A stretch of 64,000 nt of DNA from Aspergillus flavus (Eukaryota > Ascomycota > Eurotiomycetes > Eurotiales > Aspergillaceae), in contig NC_092408.1 in assembly GCF_009017415.1 (NCBI RefSeq), positions 930,001-994,000 of the forward strand, written 5' to 3'. Made by a program: the position numbers and the translations under genes. Below the pieces are notes generated by a model. The model worked only from the letters and a program-made list of their open reading frames with translations. It was not told where the DNA came from and ran no database searches. The number at the start of each line of letters is the position of its first letter. Within the stretch, counting starts at the first letter, position 1. This document shows, piece by piece, positions 23,150 to 34,345 of this stretch.

Positions 23150-23363
23150 CCCACATGAACGTTGCAGTACACCAAAGAATGTAAAAGTGCAGTGTGGGAG
23201 GAGAGTTTAGAGGATGTCTAATGGCTTAGAGTTGGCCTGAGCCAGCTATACCTCCATATTCAGTCCACCATCATGAGTGATGCCAACAACTATATACCCT
23301 TTCCCTGCATTCTCACACATGTTCTACCCAGTCGTACCGCAATTGGTTTATGGAACCAAAGTA

Positions 23364-26300
23364 TCATGTCAAATCCCCCTCCAAATGAAACTCATAAAAA
23401 TGAACATGGCCTTTGTCAGTTCCGCATACCAGCATGTTTCCGTTTTCAATACATTTCCAATCTACCCAATAGGCAGGACGATGTTCAGGTGGTAGCCATA
23501 GAATTCTCTGTCCACTGCTGACTGCTACCACCCATCCATCCTCAAACAGAACCTCTGGCTTGCGCGTCGAGGGCTCGCGCTCTAGACGCAGTAGAGCCGG
23601 ACGTTTCACTGTTTCTCCCTCATAAACCCCGCTTTTCGCATTACACACGTGGATTATACCCTCAAAACCTCCCCATACTACCTGCTGACTGTCTGGTGTG
23701 AACGCTAAGGTTGAACAAGACGTTGTCCGCTTTAGAGTGTATTGTAAATTTCCAGTTTTCACATCCCACAGCGTAACAACACCGCCCCATGATCCTGCTG
23801 CTACCTGCTGCTCGTCAGGGGAAAGGTCAATGACCGCAATCTGATCCGACGGACTGTCCAAATCTTGACTAGTTGTCTGCTGGGAGATCTGAGTTGGGTC
23901 TAACTTTCCTTTCATTAGGTCCCAGAGCTTAAGGGTATGATCCTCTGAACCAGATGCTAGTACTTGGCCATCCACTGAAAAGGACAAACAAATGGGTGTG
24001 GATACATGCCCTTCTAAAACCTGTTCGAGGTGTCCTGTCCGTGTGTTCCACAACCGAATAACATAATCCGAGCACCCTGATGCAGCTAAGCTGTCGTCTC
24101 TGGAGAATTCTACCGCTGTGACTGGCCCCTTGTGTGGGAGAGTGAAGATCGGCTCCTGATTTGCTGTCTTCCATAATCGCAAAGCATTGCGTGATCCCGA
24201 GACGAGCATGTCATTACCAAAGGAAAAGACCAAGACATCCTCGATGCTACCTAACTGGTCCACAAGGGTTTGCTCAAGCGCACCGGTTGAGGTGCTCCAA
24301 ATCTTGATGGTTCTATCCCGTCGAATGTGGGCGAGCAGCGCAGCATCAGGTGAAAAGCTCACTGCTCCAATTTCGGCATGCGTTTCAATCTTGATCTTCG
24401 GGTCGGACGCTGACGTCTTTATATCCCATATTGAAAGTGTTGAGAATCCCGCTGTAGAGACCAGTAGCTCGTTTCCTGAAGTAAACCCTACTGCAGACCT
24501 TTCGTATTGGTGAGGAACCTTTATTTCGGTCCATGTAACGGTGTCCCACACTCTGATCCAGTTGTCCCAGCACGTTGCAGCTAGGCGTTGGCTGTCTGGA
24601 GAGAACGCTAACGAGCTCATGGAGTTAGTAATTTTCAATCTTTGCTTTAGTGCTCCCGTGTTTGGATCACATATATTTATAATGCTATATTCAGCTATTG
24701 GACCGGCCCAAGAGCTAGATGCCAGGAATCGACCATCGGGCGAAAAGCATGTAAAGCGCACAGCGGAGGGATGATCTAGTGACTGTAAGACTGCATCCCA
24801 CTGCGTCTCAGCCGAGGGAAACCTTGTTATCCAGGCGGGAATCTCTTTCTGAAACTCTCGCCGGATGATGCTAGACTGGGGTGAGAATAGAAGACCAGAG
24901 CTATACAGCTGCAGCGGGGCAGTGGTAGCGGTGTGTTGATTCTTCAAGGTAAATCTTTTTGCGTCTTGAAGAAACCCGTGCAACATAGAATGTGACTTTT
25001 GGAAATCAGCGGAATCATTGGAACAAGTAGGGTGAAACGTAGACTTACAGTGGTTAGTGGTTTTAGTTCTTCTATGATCTCGATACTATCGGGCATCATA
25101 TGCATGAGACTCATGGTTTCTAGCCAGTGAAGGAAATGCTTTCGGAGGAAGGAGTAAATCATATCACTTGCATCGTACGTGGAATCGCCGTGCTTCAGGT
25201 GGTGTACCCAAAAGCGACATGAATATCGGATGGCACGCAGTGGGTCTGGAGCTGGGAGGCTGTTGTCCTCGAAGCTGGAGCCTGCATATGGGAGCTTGTA
25301 CATGTTTCTTTCTAATTGACTTTCCATGCCTTTCAACGACAACTCGAAGATTGATTGGTGGATGTATTCCCGGCGCTGGACTTGCAATCGGTTATAGTTA
25401 TCTTGCAGGTAATCCTGGACAGATTGATGGAACAAATAGACAGTGTCTCCTTGGATGGTGAGGAATGATCTGCAGTCATGGACGATAGACCGTATCATGC
25501 TTTCCTCTATCTCGGCAAGCAATGCTAATTCACTAAGGCTCAATGGTCGACGTGCTAATATTGAGATTGTAAGCGCCTTCTTGCAAGTTTGAACATGACG
25601 CTTGTATTTTGATCCTTCTAACTTGGCAAGAAGGTTGTCATACAGTTCTACCAGACCATCCGGAATTTCACCAAGGATGTCTTCCCACATATGAAGCCCA
25701 TAATGGTTGAGCTCTTGGCACACCAATGAAACCCATAGGAAGGTGTTGCTTGCCCGTTTGCGAAGCCCCTTCCTGATTGTAGGTAGAAGGGTTTTGTCTT
25801 CGGTGGATTCTTCTAATCGATCGATATTCCATTCGATAAAAGCGGTTATTGGTGCCTCGAGTGAAATGTTGTCGACCTCAATGGTGGCTCTTGGTATTGT
25901 TGACTTGATACCTTTTACTGCTATTTTAATCTCCTCTAGAGGACGACTTGAAATGAGTACCTTAACCCTCCCATTGTCTCTTGAGTTCAATTGTAGTAGG
26001 GAACCAAGAAAGTTGGTTAGCATTGTCCTAGCCTTATACTCACATTCATCTAGAGCATCGAGTATAAGGATAACTGGGTCAATCCTATCATCCTGCAGCA
26101 TTGTTTTGATCAAATCGGAAGTAATAGTGAAGGCGTAATCACCGTCAAATAAATTTCCCTGGGAACCCTGTACCTCATGAACATATTGCACGAGATACGG
26201 GTATTGGCTTAGCAATAGCCATAGGAGACTCTTCACTGCTATCAAACTCTGATCAGTCTGGCCGTCCTTGTCTTGGAAAAAGAAATGTAGAGTTGTTGGT

Positions 26301-27559
26301 GAGACTGAGTTAGCGGAGAATGTATTCAGTTCCTCCATGATCCCAGCTAGGAGCATCGTCTTGCCAGTACCCGCTTGTCCCTGAATCCATAGCAGGTTCG
26401 GCGTGTCCTCGCTTTGCCAATCCATGAAGTCTTGATAAGATTTCGTCTGGAATACCCATTTATAGCAATCTTTAAGAACCTCATTCTTCCGTGCTATAAT
26501 ATCTTTGGTTCTCAGCATAGGGTTTGCCACGCCTAAAGATTTCAGACATTCGCGATACTCGTCGTCAGCCCCGTCACATGCTTTCTTATTGGTGGCCATT
26601 TGATCAAGGATCGCAACGATTTGCTCCAGCTTGTATTGCTGCAGGTCAGATCGGAGAGCATTTTCTTGCTCATTGAGTTTTGTCAGGCCGCCATCCCAGT
26701 CATCAATGTTGAAAAGACCACGGACAAAGACTGCAAGCTGGTTCTTGTGGTAAAAACACACACTCTTGATCTCATAAAAAAGCATGCACTTGTACATATC
26801 GAGCATTCCAGTCTCAAGCTGCTTACGGACTTCTTCGAGCTTCTGGTGGCCATTCTCACTACCAGTCTGAAGAAGGTTGTCGGTTATCTTCGAATACCAC
26901 TGCATCCTACCAACCACATGACTGACCCCATCGTAAAGAGCTTTGGTTGATCGAACTGGATTTGCAAGAATCTGGAGATGAGTTAACATTTACTCACACT
27001 AATCTCTTAACAGATATCCTACGTCAAGAGTGGAGGAAACGATTGCCCATGGAAGGGCAGTATGTGGTGTGTTGCTCAGGACGGCGTTGAATATGGGTTT
27101 CAAATTCTGCACCACCCCGAAAACCTCAGACGCGCTGTCGATTCGTTTCTGGCTTGCATTGACTCTCTCCAGCCCTTTTTGAACGATATTTTGTAACTGG
27201 TCTTCCGTCCATGGTGTCCTATCAGTACCACTTTTGCCTTCATGGACGGGTTCGGCACGCGCTGATCCATTGGTGGGTTGTCTCAAAAAGATGTCCGATA
27301 CTAGTTGTTCGTAAGAGTTCATATACTTCTCCTTGACCGGATCCTCTTTGAGCTTCTTGTAGGCTCTATTCCAAAGGTCCTCATGGATTGAGCTTAGCCT
27401 CTTATTGTCACCAGGAGTTGGGGAAACAACTGGAGGCGCTTGCTGTTCAATTCGATTTGTGTGCGTGGAATCTGGACTGATGCCCTGTCTGCTTTTATCG
27501 GGATGTCTGCTTTTTGCTTTGGAGGATATTTTACTCCTCAGCTCATTAAACTTTCTCAT
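23364..27559 (-). CDS. NACHT-WD40 NOD-like receptor (STAND NTPase, HET-E/NWD type)
   Basis: Three minus-strand exons (27559-27023, 26971-25049, 24995-23364) keep phase over introns of 51 and 53 bp and give 1363 aa. Residues 1-60 are basic and Ser/Pro-rich. About 65-330 resembles the NWD NACHT-associated N-terminal domain ('LWNRAYKKLKED', 'ALPWAIVSSTLDILANP', 'GRMQWYSKI'). The NACHT NTPase has Walker A 'GQAGTGKTML' near residue 377, Walker B 'VILILDALDEC' and 'VLISSRP'. The C-terminal 540 residues hold eight or more degenerate WD40 repeats ('SLAFSPDSQRLAATCWDNWI', 'LASGSEDHTLKLWD'). Such proteins sense non-self or cellular damage and can trigger incompatibility-type cell death. The blades differ strongly from each other, so this is not the hypervariable near-identical WD40 type. 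Confidence 0.9.
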
Positions 27560-28364
27560 GGTTCAAGAAGATCTCACCGATTATTGTCATCCCGCAGACA
27601 CACAAAGATTTACTGCTTTGGGTCCGGATAACCCCGCGTTAGGCTGAGAATACGAGGGTTTTGATTATCTGATTATCTCCAACGGCGCCAAGAAACCGCA
27701 CATTTCTTACGTCAGTAATTTAAAGGAACTCTTGCTGATCAGACTTAGCAATAGTATTTGGCTTGGTAGCCAGTAAGGGAATTTGCCAGTAACTGCAATG
27801 TAGAAGTGAAGCGAATGATCTATTGTCCTATAGTCACAAGTTGTAACCATCTGCAGGTTATAGCAAAATACGACTATCTACCAATACATAGGAGATCGGT
27901 GTCATAGAGTGGAAAGTAAGAGCACCACATAACTAGGATTCGTACGACTTTTTAACATGATGGTGTATCAAGGCTTCAGAATTGCCCAATGCGGAATATT
28001 TGTATTGGCTACATATTGCTCGAATAATAGTCATACCTATTGTCAATGAGGAATCTATTATAATAGAACTATTCAAGCTTGTGAGACTTAGTAAAGATGG
28101 CTATTTTAAGTCAATAGTAGAGGAGACGCAATATTTGCCTGCATACAAGGAATAAAACCCCAGTTAGAACATATTCAGCCTTCCCCAAGGATAGAATTTA
28201 TATTCAGTGAATTAACACAAGATCATTGACTCACACCATCCCTTCATTAAAAGCCTCCCAGTATCCTAGAATTTCTTGTGCCTTCACCATATTTGACTCC
28301 ATATGCATCATCCCAACCGCTTCCGATCTTTTACCTCAAAGAAGTAACCGCAGCCCTATTGAAA
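27560..28364. other. intergenic region, divergent promoters
   Basis: About 0.8 kb of AT-rich DNA between the divergent NLR gene and the small secreted protein gene. No coding frame is supported. Confidence 0.45.
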
Positions 28365-29048
28365 ATGAAGATCGTCATCCTCTTCCTTGTATTGCTCTGC
28401 AACCTGACTGCGTGCGTCGCACCTATTTCTGAAACTAGCAATCACAACGGTAAAGAACTACTCGCCGTCTTCCTTCCTAAAAATATCTGCTTTGCGAAGA
28501 CTCATAACCATGATCTCCCCAGATATCACGAAGAAATGCGCCACCGACAGAGACTGACCACCTGCCGAATATTGCCGATCGGGAGGTTGCTCTAGAAGCC
28601 TGGTACCTTCGCGAGCCTTAAAATGCGCAATAATGCCGCGGAGGAGCTTCGTGGCGAGGATACAACCGCTGGCCTACCTGTCATTAATGACGATGAGAAA
28701 GGCAAGTTTCGTCCCTGTACCGTCCGCACGGACTCTGCATGCACGCACGATGGTATGCCGATAGGCATCAAATTGCCATTCAGAGTACTAACCTGCTTCA
28801 TTAAATCCCAGCCAGCCAAGGTCACGAAGAAACTAATGACTAGTGGCATGTGGCAGAAGACAGTTTTGGCCAACTTGAAGGAGCGGACCGAAGGCCCTGT
28901 TCATGGAAGTGGCAATGCTTCCCAAAAGGAAGATGTATACGCGGCTTTTGCTATCCACGTTGAGCTATTTGAAATCTGGAAAGCAATACGATACTTCAAC
29001 AGAGTACATTCGTTAGAGAAATTAGTTGCTGGGGTGAACGTTCGGTAG
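28365..29048 (+). pseudogene. small secreted protein gene, model broken or unresolved
   Basis: An ATG at 28365 opens a clear signal peptide (MKIVILFLVLLCNLTACVAP) followed by 'ISETSNHN'. A GTAAAG donor at 28450 and an acceptor after 28550 lead in phase to 'ETDHLPNIADREVALEAWYL' then 'REP', where the frame meets TAA at 28619-28621. One base out of phase, the frame reads 'KMRNNAAEELRGEDTTAG' and stays open to 29048. This looks like a +1 frameshift in an effector-like small secreted protein. A TACTAAC branch motif near 28786 with the acceptor at about 28810 suggests a further intron and an earlier true end. I recognise no family. The alternative is an intron I failed to place. Call: probable decayed or mis-sequenced secreted-protein gene. 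Confidence 0.4.
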
Positions 29049-29272
29049 CTCAGATGAGGTGTCCTTCACTGATCAGTGAGCATGTGTTTCCTTAGTTGGT
29101 TTTGAACATTCTACTTTCTCTGGAATGCTAGACCTAGTCAATGAATACTACGCAAGCTGGCTTCTTTAAGTCAATCATAAATATTCTGTTACGAAGAATT
29201 GGTGTGGCTCAAGTGTCATTGCATTCTTTGCGAGCTGAATAGATACTCCAGGCTTATCTCACAACCATGTTT

Positions 29273-30263
29273 TCAACCAGTTGCATACGAAAGATCAAAT
29301 GGATAGTATACAAGTACACCCATACCTTGTTTTCTTCCATAGAAGTACACTGATTACTTACCAACATAGTTGAACTTGTTATTCTTCTCATCATACTGAT
29401 ATGCCCATTTCGCCGGGTCGAAGCCCCAGTCCCCTGCAATATTCTTGTTCCTGGCGCACACACTCTTATCATTACTCCCCAGAGCCTTGCAGTAAGGACT
29501 AGTATTTTCTTAGTAAATTGCATATGACCATGGTACTGGAAGTTCTTACCCAGCTGCACCAGTGAACTTAGTGATCTGAAACCATGTTCCCTTTGTCTGT
29601 TGGGGCTTGCTAGGATCAAATTGTGCTACTTTGTTCGCCGAGTAGAAACCGTTCAAGACGCCGCCTTGGGAGTTCTGAGAAGCGAGGTTGACGGGCGCTA
29701 GGATGGCACTTGGTCACATCGGAGTCAGCTAACAACACATTGATTGAAGCAGTGATGATCTTAGCATACTTGGTTCCGCCTTGAAGGGAAGACGCAAATG
29801 CGTATTCTTCGGGTGATTTGAAGTCTTGTGCGCTCCAGGATGGATTCTTAGGTGGAAGGGCTTTGATGCCCCATTTCTGAGGATCTTTGAAAGGCCCTTT
29901 GTTCGCACCGCTCCGATCGCGATTACTATTTTTCGTCTTTTCATTCACGCGCTGCCTAAGGGTGCGATATATTAGTCAAACATACAAGCCACATCAAGAG
30001 CTTTAATAAAGGAAGACATACAGGACATTCGGGGCGCCCTTGCACAGGATAGCCCAGCAGTCGACGTCGAAAGGCAAAGCACTTTGGCCTTTGACCTCCA
30101 AGTCCGCCTTGATGGGATCGCTCTGGCTATCACCGCTGCCTGTTTTAAGGGCAACATTTTCGACGCTCGTAGCATCAGGCTCGGGATTGACAGGCACAGC
30201 TAGAACGTGCTGAGTGCCAAACATGTAAAGCGCGAATACCAGGAGGGACTTAGTAAGTTGCAT
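29273..30263 (-). CDS. secreted protein with NucA/NucB-like nuclease domain
   Basis: Five minus-strand exons (30263-30022, 29955-29770, 29708-29550, 29498-29362, 29325-29273) keep phase and give 258 aa. The last intron is only 36 bp, so the final exon is less sure. The signal peptide is MQLTKSLLVFALYMFGTQHV plus LAV. The mature part has 'DVDCWAILCKGAPNVLQRVN', 'NSNRDRSGANKGPF', 'SAQDFKSPEEYAFASSLQGG', 'QGGVLNGFYSANK', 'GTWFQITKFTGAAGPYC' and 'SNDKSVCARN'. The 'S-P-E-E-Y-x-F-A-S-S-x-Q-G-G' run corresponds to the D/E-E-Y-P-F-A core of the NucA/NucB deoxyribonuclease domain (PF14040), which occurs in fungal secreted proteins. It probably acts outside the cell; whether it still cuts DNA is unknown. 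ORF calls alone split it into fragments. Confidence 0.68.
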
Positions 30264-30977
30264 TCTGGGAGGAATCTTTGACCGGATCTAACTGAGTGTA
30301 GCAGTTTGAATAGGCTCTAATCGACAGCCCTAGGGCAATCCCCCCTCTTTTATCGCCCAAGATGATGAACTACATCTCATACAGCCGCACCGCTTTACAG
30401 CTCCCAGCTACCGAGAATCAATAGCGCACTGGGGGCTGGAATTACGTGGAGGCAAGTGACACCCCCAAGGGGCTGAATGTAACGTGAGCTTGATTGTGAG
30501 TGGAGTGAATCTCGTCGTCGATGCAAGGCTCGTCAGCTCAATCAGTTTGGTCAGGTCGTAAGCGACGGAGTCTCGGGCAATCGGCCATATCAGTGGTTGG
30601 AGTGGGTGCTACACAGAAAAAGCAACCATTTTATGTAGAACAGAACCAATCAGATGGAAGAGTGGCGTGGTGAAATGCAGCTTTGGCACACTCAGCTGGT
30701 GTTCCTCCAGGTTGATCACATAATTCTGTGTCTGACATGCAGGTACTTTCGACATGGCCCCCTTTTCCTCTTGCAGTGAACAATAGGTCTTTTCGATTAG
30801 GGCTACATCTTGACACATGGGCTGACTAACCCACGCGTGGGGTTAGAAAGCGGGGGATCTGGCCTGGCAATCTTTCTTTCTTTTCAACTCGCCTGCCTAC
30901 TTCACTCTCACCCAGACACTTTCTTTTTCCTACGAATAAAACGTCTTTGAATATTGGAAAAGAACGCCTAGTTTGCC
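30264..30977. other. intergenic region, divergent promoters
   Basis: About 0.7 kb between the divergent nuclease-like gene and the next gene. The right part (about 30850-30960) is pyrimidine-rich, as expected for a fungal core promoter. Short minus-strand frames here have no family match. Confidence 0.45.
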
Positions 30978-31605
30978 ATGTCTGCCGTTCTACTGTTCTG
31001 CACTTCAAAAGTCCGCGCGGGCGTTCGTACTCCCATACAAGATTCCGAGACCAGTTACTAAATATTTCCAGGTAATCAACCGACTGATGAATGAATGTGC
31101 TATACCTGACAACGCGTTCAACTTCTTTAGTCTAGTCCGCACCCCAGACCAGGAAGCCTTAGACGAATGGAATACTCAAACCCCCGTCCAAGACTTCGAC
31201 ACCGGCTTTGAAGGGAAAAACGACGCCGAGCTGCGCAAATTCTTCCAAGACCGCCTCGATAAGCACACTGATACCCAGACAACGAGTATTTCTGACTCAT
31301 GGCTTGCGGTGCTGGACGATAAATCGCCCTCAGAGAACGCAGTGGTCCTACACTATACATACGACAAATCGAGCTGGGGACCAGGCCCGATTCCTGGGCC
31401 GGCGGAGGTAATGGATGATGTGATCTGGTGGAAGTGGAGGGTGCCATTCAAGTCAGCCTGGACATTCTGGAATGCGATTGGAAGCGCTGGGGCCGATGCC
31501 ATTGAAATCTATTCAAGGCCCGAGTATACCAGCTCGGATGGTGTTCTACAGACAGAGATTCCAGAGAAGATCATTAATGGGGAGATTGAGGATCCACATG
31601 CTTAG
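30978..31605 (+). CDS. uncharacterised protein, DUF6924-like
   Basis: Exon 2 (31072-31605) is well supported. An exon 1 at 30978-31022 joins it in phase over a 49-bp intron whose acceptor side has the classic TTACTAAAT branch site and TTTCCAG; the donor GTTCGT is weak. The product is 192 aa. If exon 1 is wrong, the Met at 31087 gives 172 aa. It contains 'NFFSLVRTPDQEALDEWNT', 'VQDFDTGFEGKNDAELRKFF', 'LAVLDDKSPSENAVVLHYTY' and 'WWKWRVPFKSAWTFWNAIG'. The start 'LVRTPD...LDEWNT.TPV.DFDTGF' and the 'AVLDD.S' block resemble fungal DUF6924 proteins as I remember them. No catalytic motif or signal is visible. Confidence 0.6.
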
Positions 31606-32716
31606 CGGCTTCTCTCCATACACCTTGTTATCTTCTCCTGTATCGCAACCGGCGGCACTTCAGGTTATATATGCTTGGATTGTAGTGAAGCCAATGAACT
31701 TGTTTATATGATTGTTACGTGAGCTGAACTCTCATATGCAATGGGGCCTGCTGTATTTCCACTTTCTTTATTTTCTACTTTTTTTTTTTTTCTTTTTTTT
31801 TTTTTTTTGGATATTTATGTGGAAGCTATTGTAGGGAAAGTTATTGTAACAAGCATATGATCCTACAAGTACAAAAGCATGAACTGGGGGTCAGTTGAAG
31901 TATACCGCAACATAGTTTCTACTTGTCTGTCGCACTTCATTGCAACTTCATAACCTTCTACTTCTTCGGAGGAGTCTTATGTGGAATTATTCTATTTTAA
32001 AAGGCCTTCGAAAGAAACGTATCCTCATAAATCCGGAGCAGCTGGAGAATCAGGAGACATTTTGAAAGAATGTAATGGACTTGTGCTCTAAATTCGTCCG
32101 TAAACCCATCTGAGCCCATCCGTGAGTGTAACCAGCTTGCGTTCAAGGCTATATTGCTATCTGGCTGGCGTACACAGCTGTCCTAATACTCTAGATAGGG
32201 GAGCTGATTATACCAAAGCTACAAGGAGCCGCTGCCTCTATCTCGAAGCAGTTCTTAGGAGAAAAAAAAAAGTACACTCAGGGGCCGGTAGGGTCACTGG
32301 GACTAGAGGTGTGTATTAACTATTCTTCGAAAATAAATATCTAGGGCGGATAAAAGGACTTCAGACACCACAGAGGACGAAATGGAGTAATTTATTGGGC
32401 AGCCGAAGAAAGAGACGCCTATCACTGACTACTACCGATCGAGCTAGGATGGGAACACTAGTAGTCATGGCTGTGTTAGCAATTCCATTGCAAAGATCCA
32501 CTTTGTCTTGGATATCCTGTTGAATGTTGGCCGTCAGATCCGCCGAGGCCGACGCGCCTTAGCCAGAAATTGCCGTAAGAATGCTTAACACATACCCTTG
32601 TACTTAGTACAGCACTTCATCATAGCGTTGCATCTGCTAGTGCACAACCAACCTCTTATCTATTACCATGTCTCCCCCGTCCTTTCTCTTTCCTGACACC
32701 CTCACGAGTCTCAAGT
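31606..32716. other. intergenic region with a poly-T tract
   Basis: About 1.1 kb. A nearly pure T tract occupies 31779-31808. The last 100 bp before 32717 are the presumed MFS promoter; an out-of-frame ATG at 32668 lies upstream of the chosen start. Confidence 0.5.
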
Positions 32717-34345
32717 ATGGACGAAGAAACATCCCCGCTGCTAGGCAGCCCTCAACTACGAGCATCGGGATGGACACCGTCGTTCTTAACATACCTCGTC
32801 ATTTGCAACTTCTTCCTGGCGGGCTCTGGCGCCTTTATCAGCCTACCCCTGATACGACTAATTGAAGACAACCTCTGTCGGCGATACATCCAACAAGACT
32901 CTTCTCTTGACGAAAGTCTCTGCAAGACTGATCAGATCCAGTCCGAATTAGCCTATCTTAACGGGTCACTCCTCTTAGTAGAGGCCATTGTCGGTAAGTA
33001 CTGGTTTGTTCACCTATATCCTTAGAGACTGACCGAGGACACAGGTCTGGTTGTTGCATTTCCATTCGGAGTCCTGGCTGACAGGTGTGCTCTTCTCCAA
33101 CATTGAAGAAAAATCGGCGGTATAATAATTATCATATAGAATCGGTCGTAAACCAATTATTCTCCTTTCCACGGTAGGATCTCAGCTTGCGCTGGCCTGG
33201 GAGCTTGCCGTCATTGCTCTACAAGGCACCATATCAGTAAAACTGATCTTGACCGGTCCGCTGTTCAATGTGGTTGGCGGTGGAAGTACAGTCCAAGTGG
33301 CCAGTTTGTACTCTATTGCTTCAGACTTGGTGCCTGAAACAGACAGGTATCTCTTCAAGCCATAACTCTCCACGACAAATCTACAATACCTAACCCAATC
33401 ACAACCAGAGCGGCGGCGTTCTTCTTGATGGTGTTGGCAAGTTTAGCCGGCGCTTCCGTCGGCCCAGCTATTTCTTCCAAGCTTACGGAGATCTTCTCAC
33501 CCTGGATCCCGGCCATCCTTGGCTTCTTCATTCTACCAATCGGCCTAAGCGTATTGATCTTCATCCCGGAGTCCTTCCCTCCCTTAAAGCGGGATGGGTT
33601 CCCTGAAAACGACGACCAGCCTGACTCGGAGGAGCAAACACAATGCAGTAACTCCTTTAAATCACACCTAGCTCAGTCCCTGCACCTTCTCAAATCCTCC
33701 TTCGCAACGCTGAAGTCCACCTCGATCATCGTTGTCCTCGCCACCTTCCTCACACGTATGCCCGAGCATCTCGCCACCTCACAGTTCTTCGCCCAGTATA
33801 TAAGCAAACGCTTCGACTGGCCCCTTGCCAAAACAGGCTACCTCCTCACCATCCGTGGCATCATACACCTGGTGGTCCTGTCTCTAGCCCTTCCTTGGCT
33901 ATCGAAGCTGCTCCTGCGAAAGCAGCGCCCGGCGAGTAAGGATCTCACTCTTGTGCGGTTCTCGGCTGCCCTCGCCGCCGTCGGAGCGCTCGGCATGGCT
34001 GCGTCGCAGATTAGACTTGTATTGTCCGGACTGGTGCTGCAGAGCTTGGGGGCTGGTTTGGGCCCCCTGTGCCGCTCATTGGCTATCAGCCATGTTACAC
34101 CACAGGACACATCCAAGTTGAACACGTTAATAGGGATCGTGGAAACGATCAGTATGCTGTTTGCGGGGCCGGCGCTGGCGTGGCTGTTTGAAATGGGTAT
34201 GAAGCTGGGTGGACTTTCTCTTGGACTGCCCTATTTTGCTCTGGCGGGGTCGTTTCTTCTTTGCTTGGTGGGGTTGCTTTTTGTTCGTGCCCCTACCGAA
34301 CAGGAGACCGATCTTCTGGGAGGAGATCTGGAAGGGGATTACTGA
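32717..34345 (+). CDS. major facilitator superfamily transporter
   Basis: Four exons (32717-32993, 33045-33084, 33140-33346, 33409-34345) keep phase and give 486 aa. The N-terminus is hydrophilic ('MDEETSPLLGSPQ'), followed by about 12 predicted helices. The loop between helices 2 and 3 carries MFS motif A as 'GVLADRIGRKPIILLS', split by an intron after the R codon. A cytosolic loop rich in D/E/Q (residues about 250-275) separates the two six-helix halves. The family fits fungal MFS proteins of unknown substrate, with distant similarity to proton-coupled drug efflux pumps. The ABCC gene starts 1 kb downstream on the same strand, but there is no evidence of co-regulation. Confidence 0.82.

Larger units (their letters stand above)
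22437..23363. other. intergenic region with repeats
   Basis: Convergent spacer between the esterase and the NLR gene. Its main content is the pair of 57-bp direct repeats annotated separately. The rest is AT-rich, without a supported gene. Confidence 0.5.

Noticed and set aside
31779..31808. Poly-T tract as a possible retroelement tail
   Set aside because: No adjacent LINE/SINE-like sequence or target duplication is visible; treated as a simple repeat.
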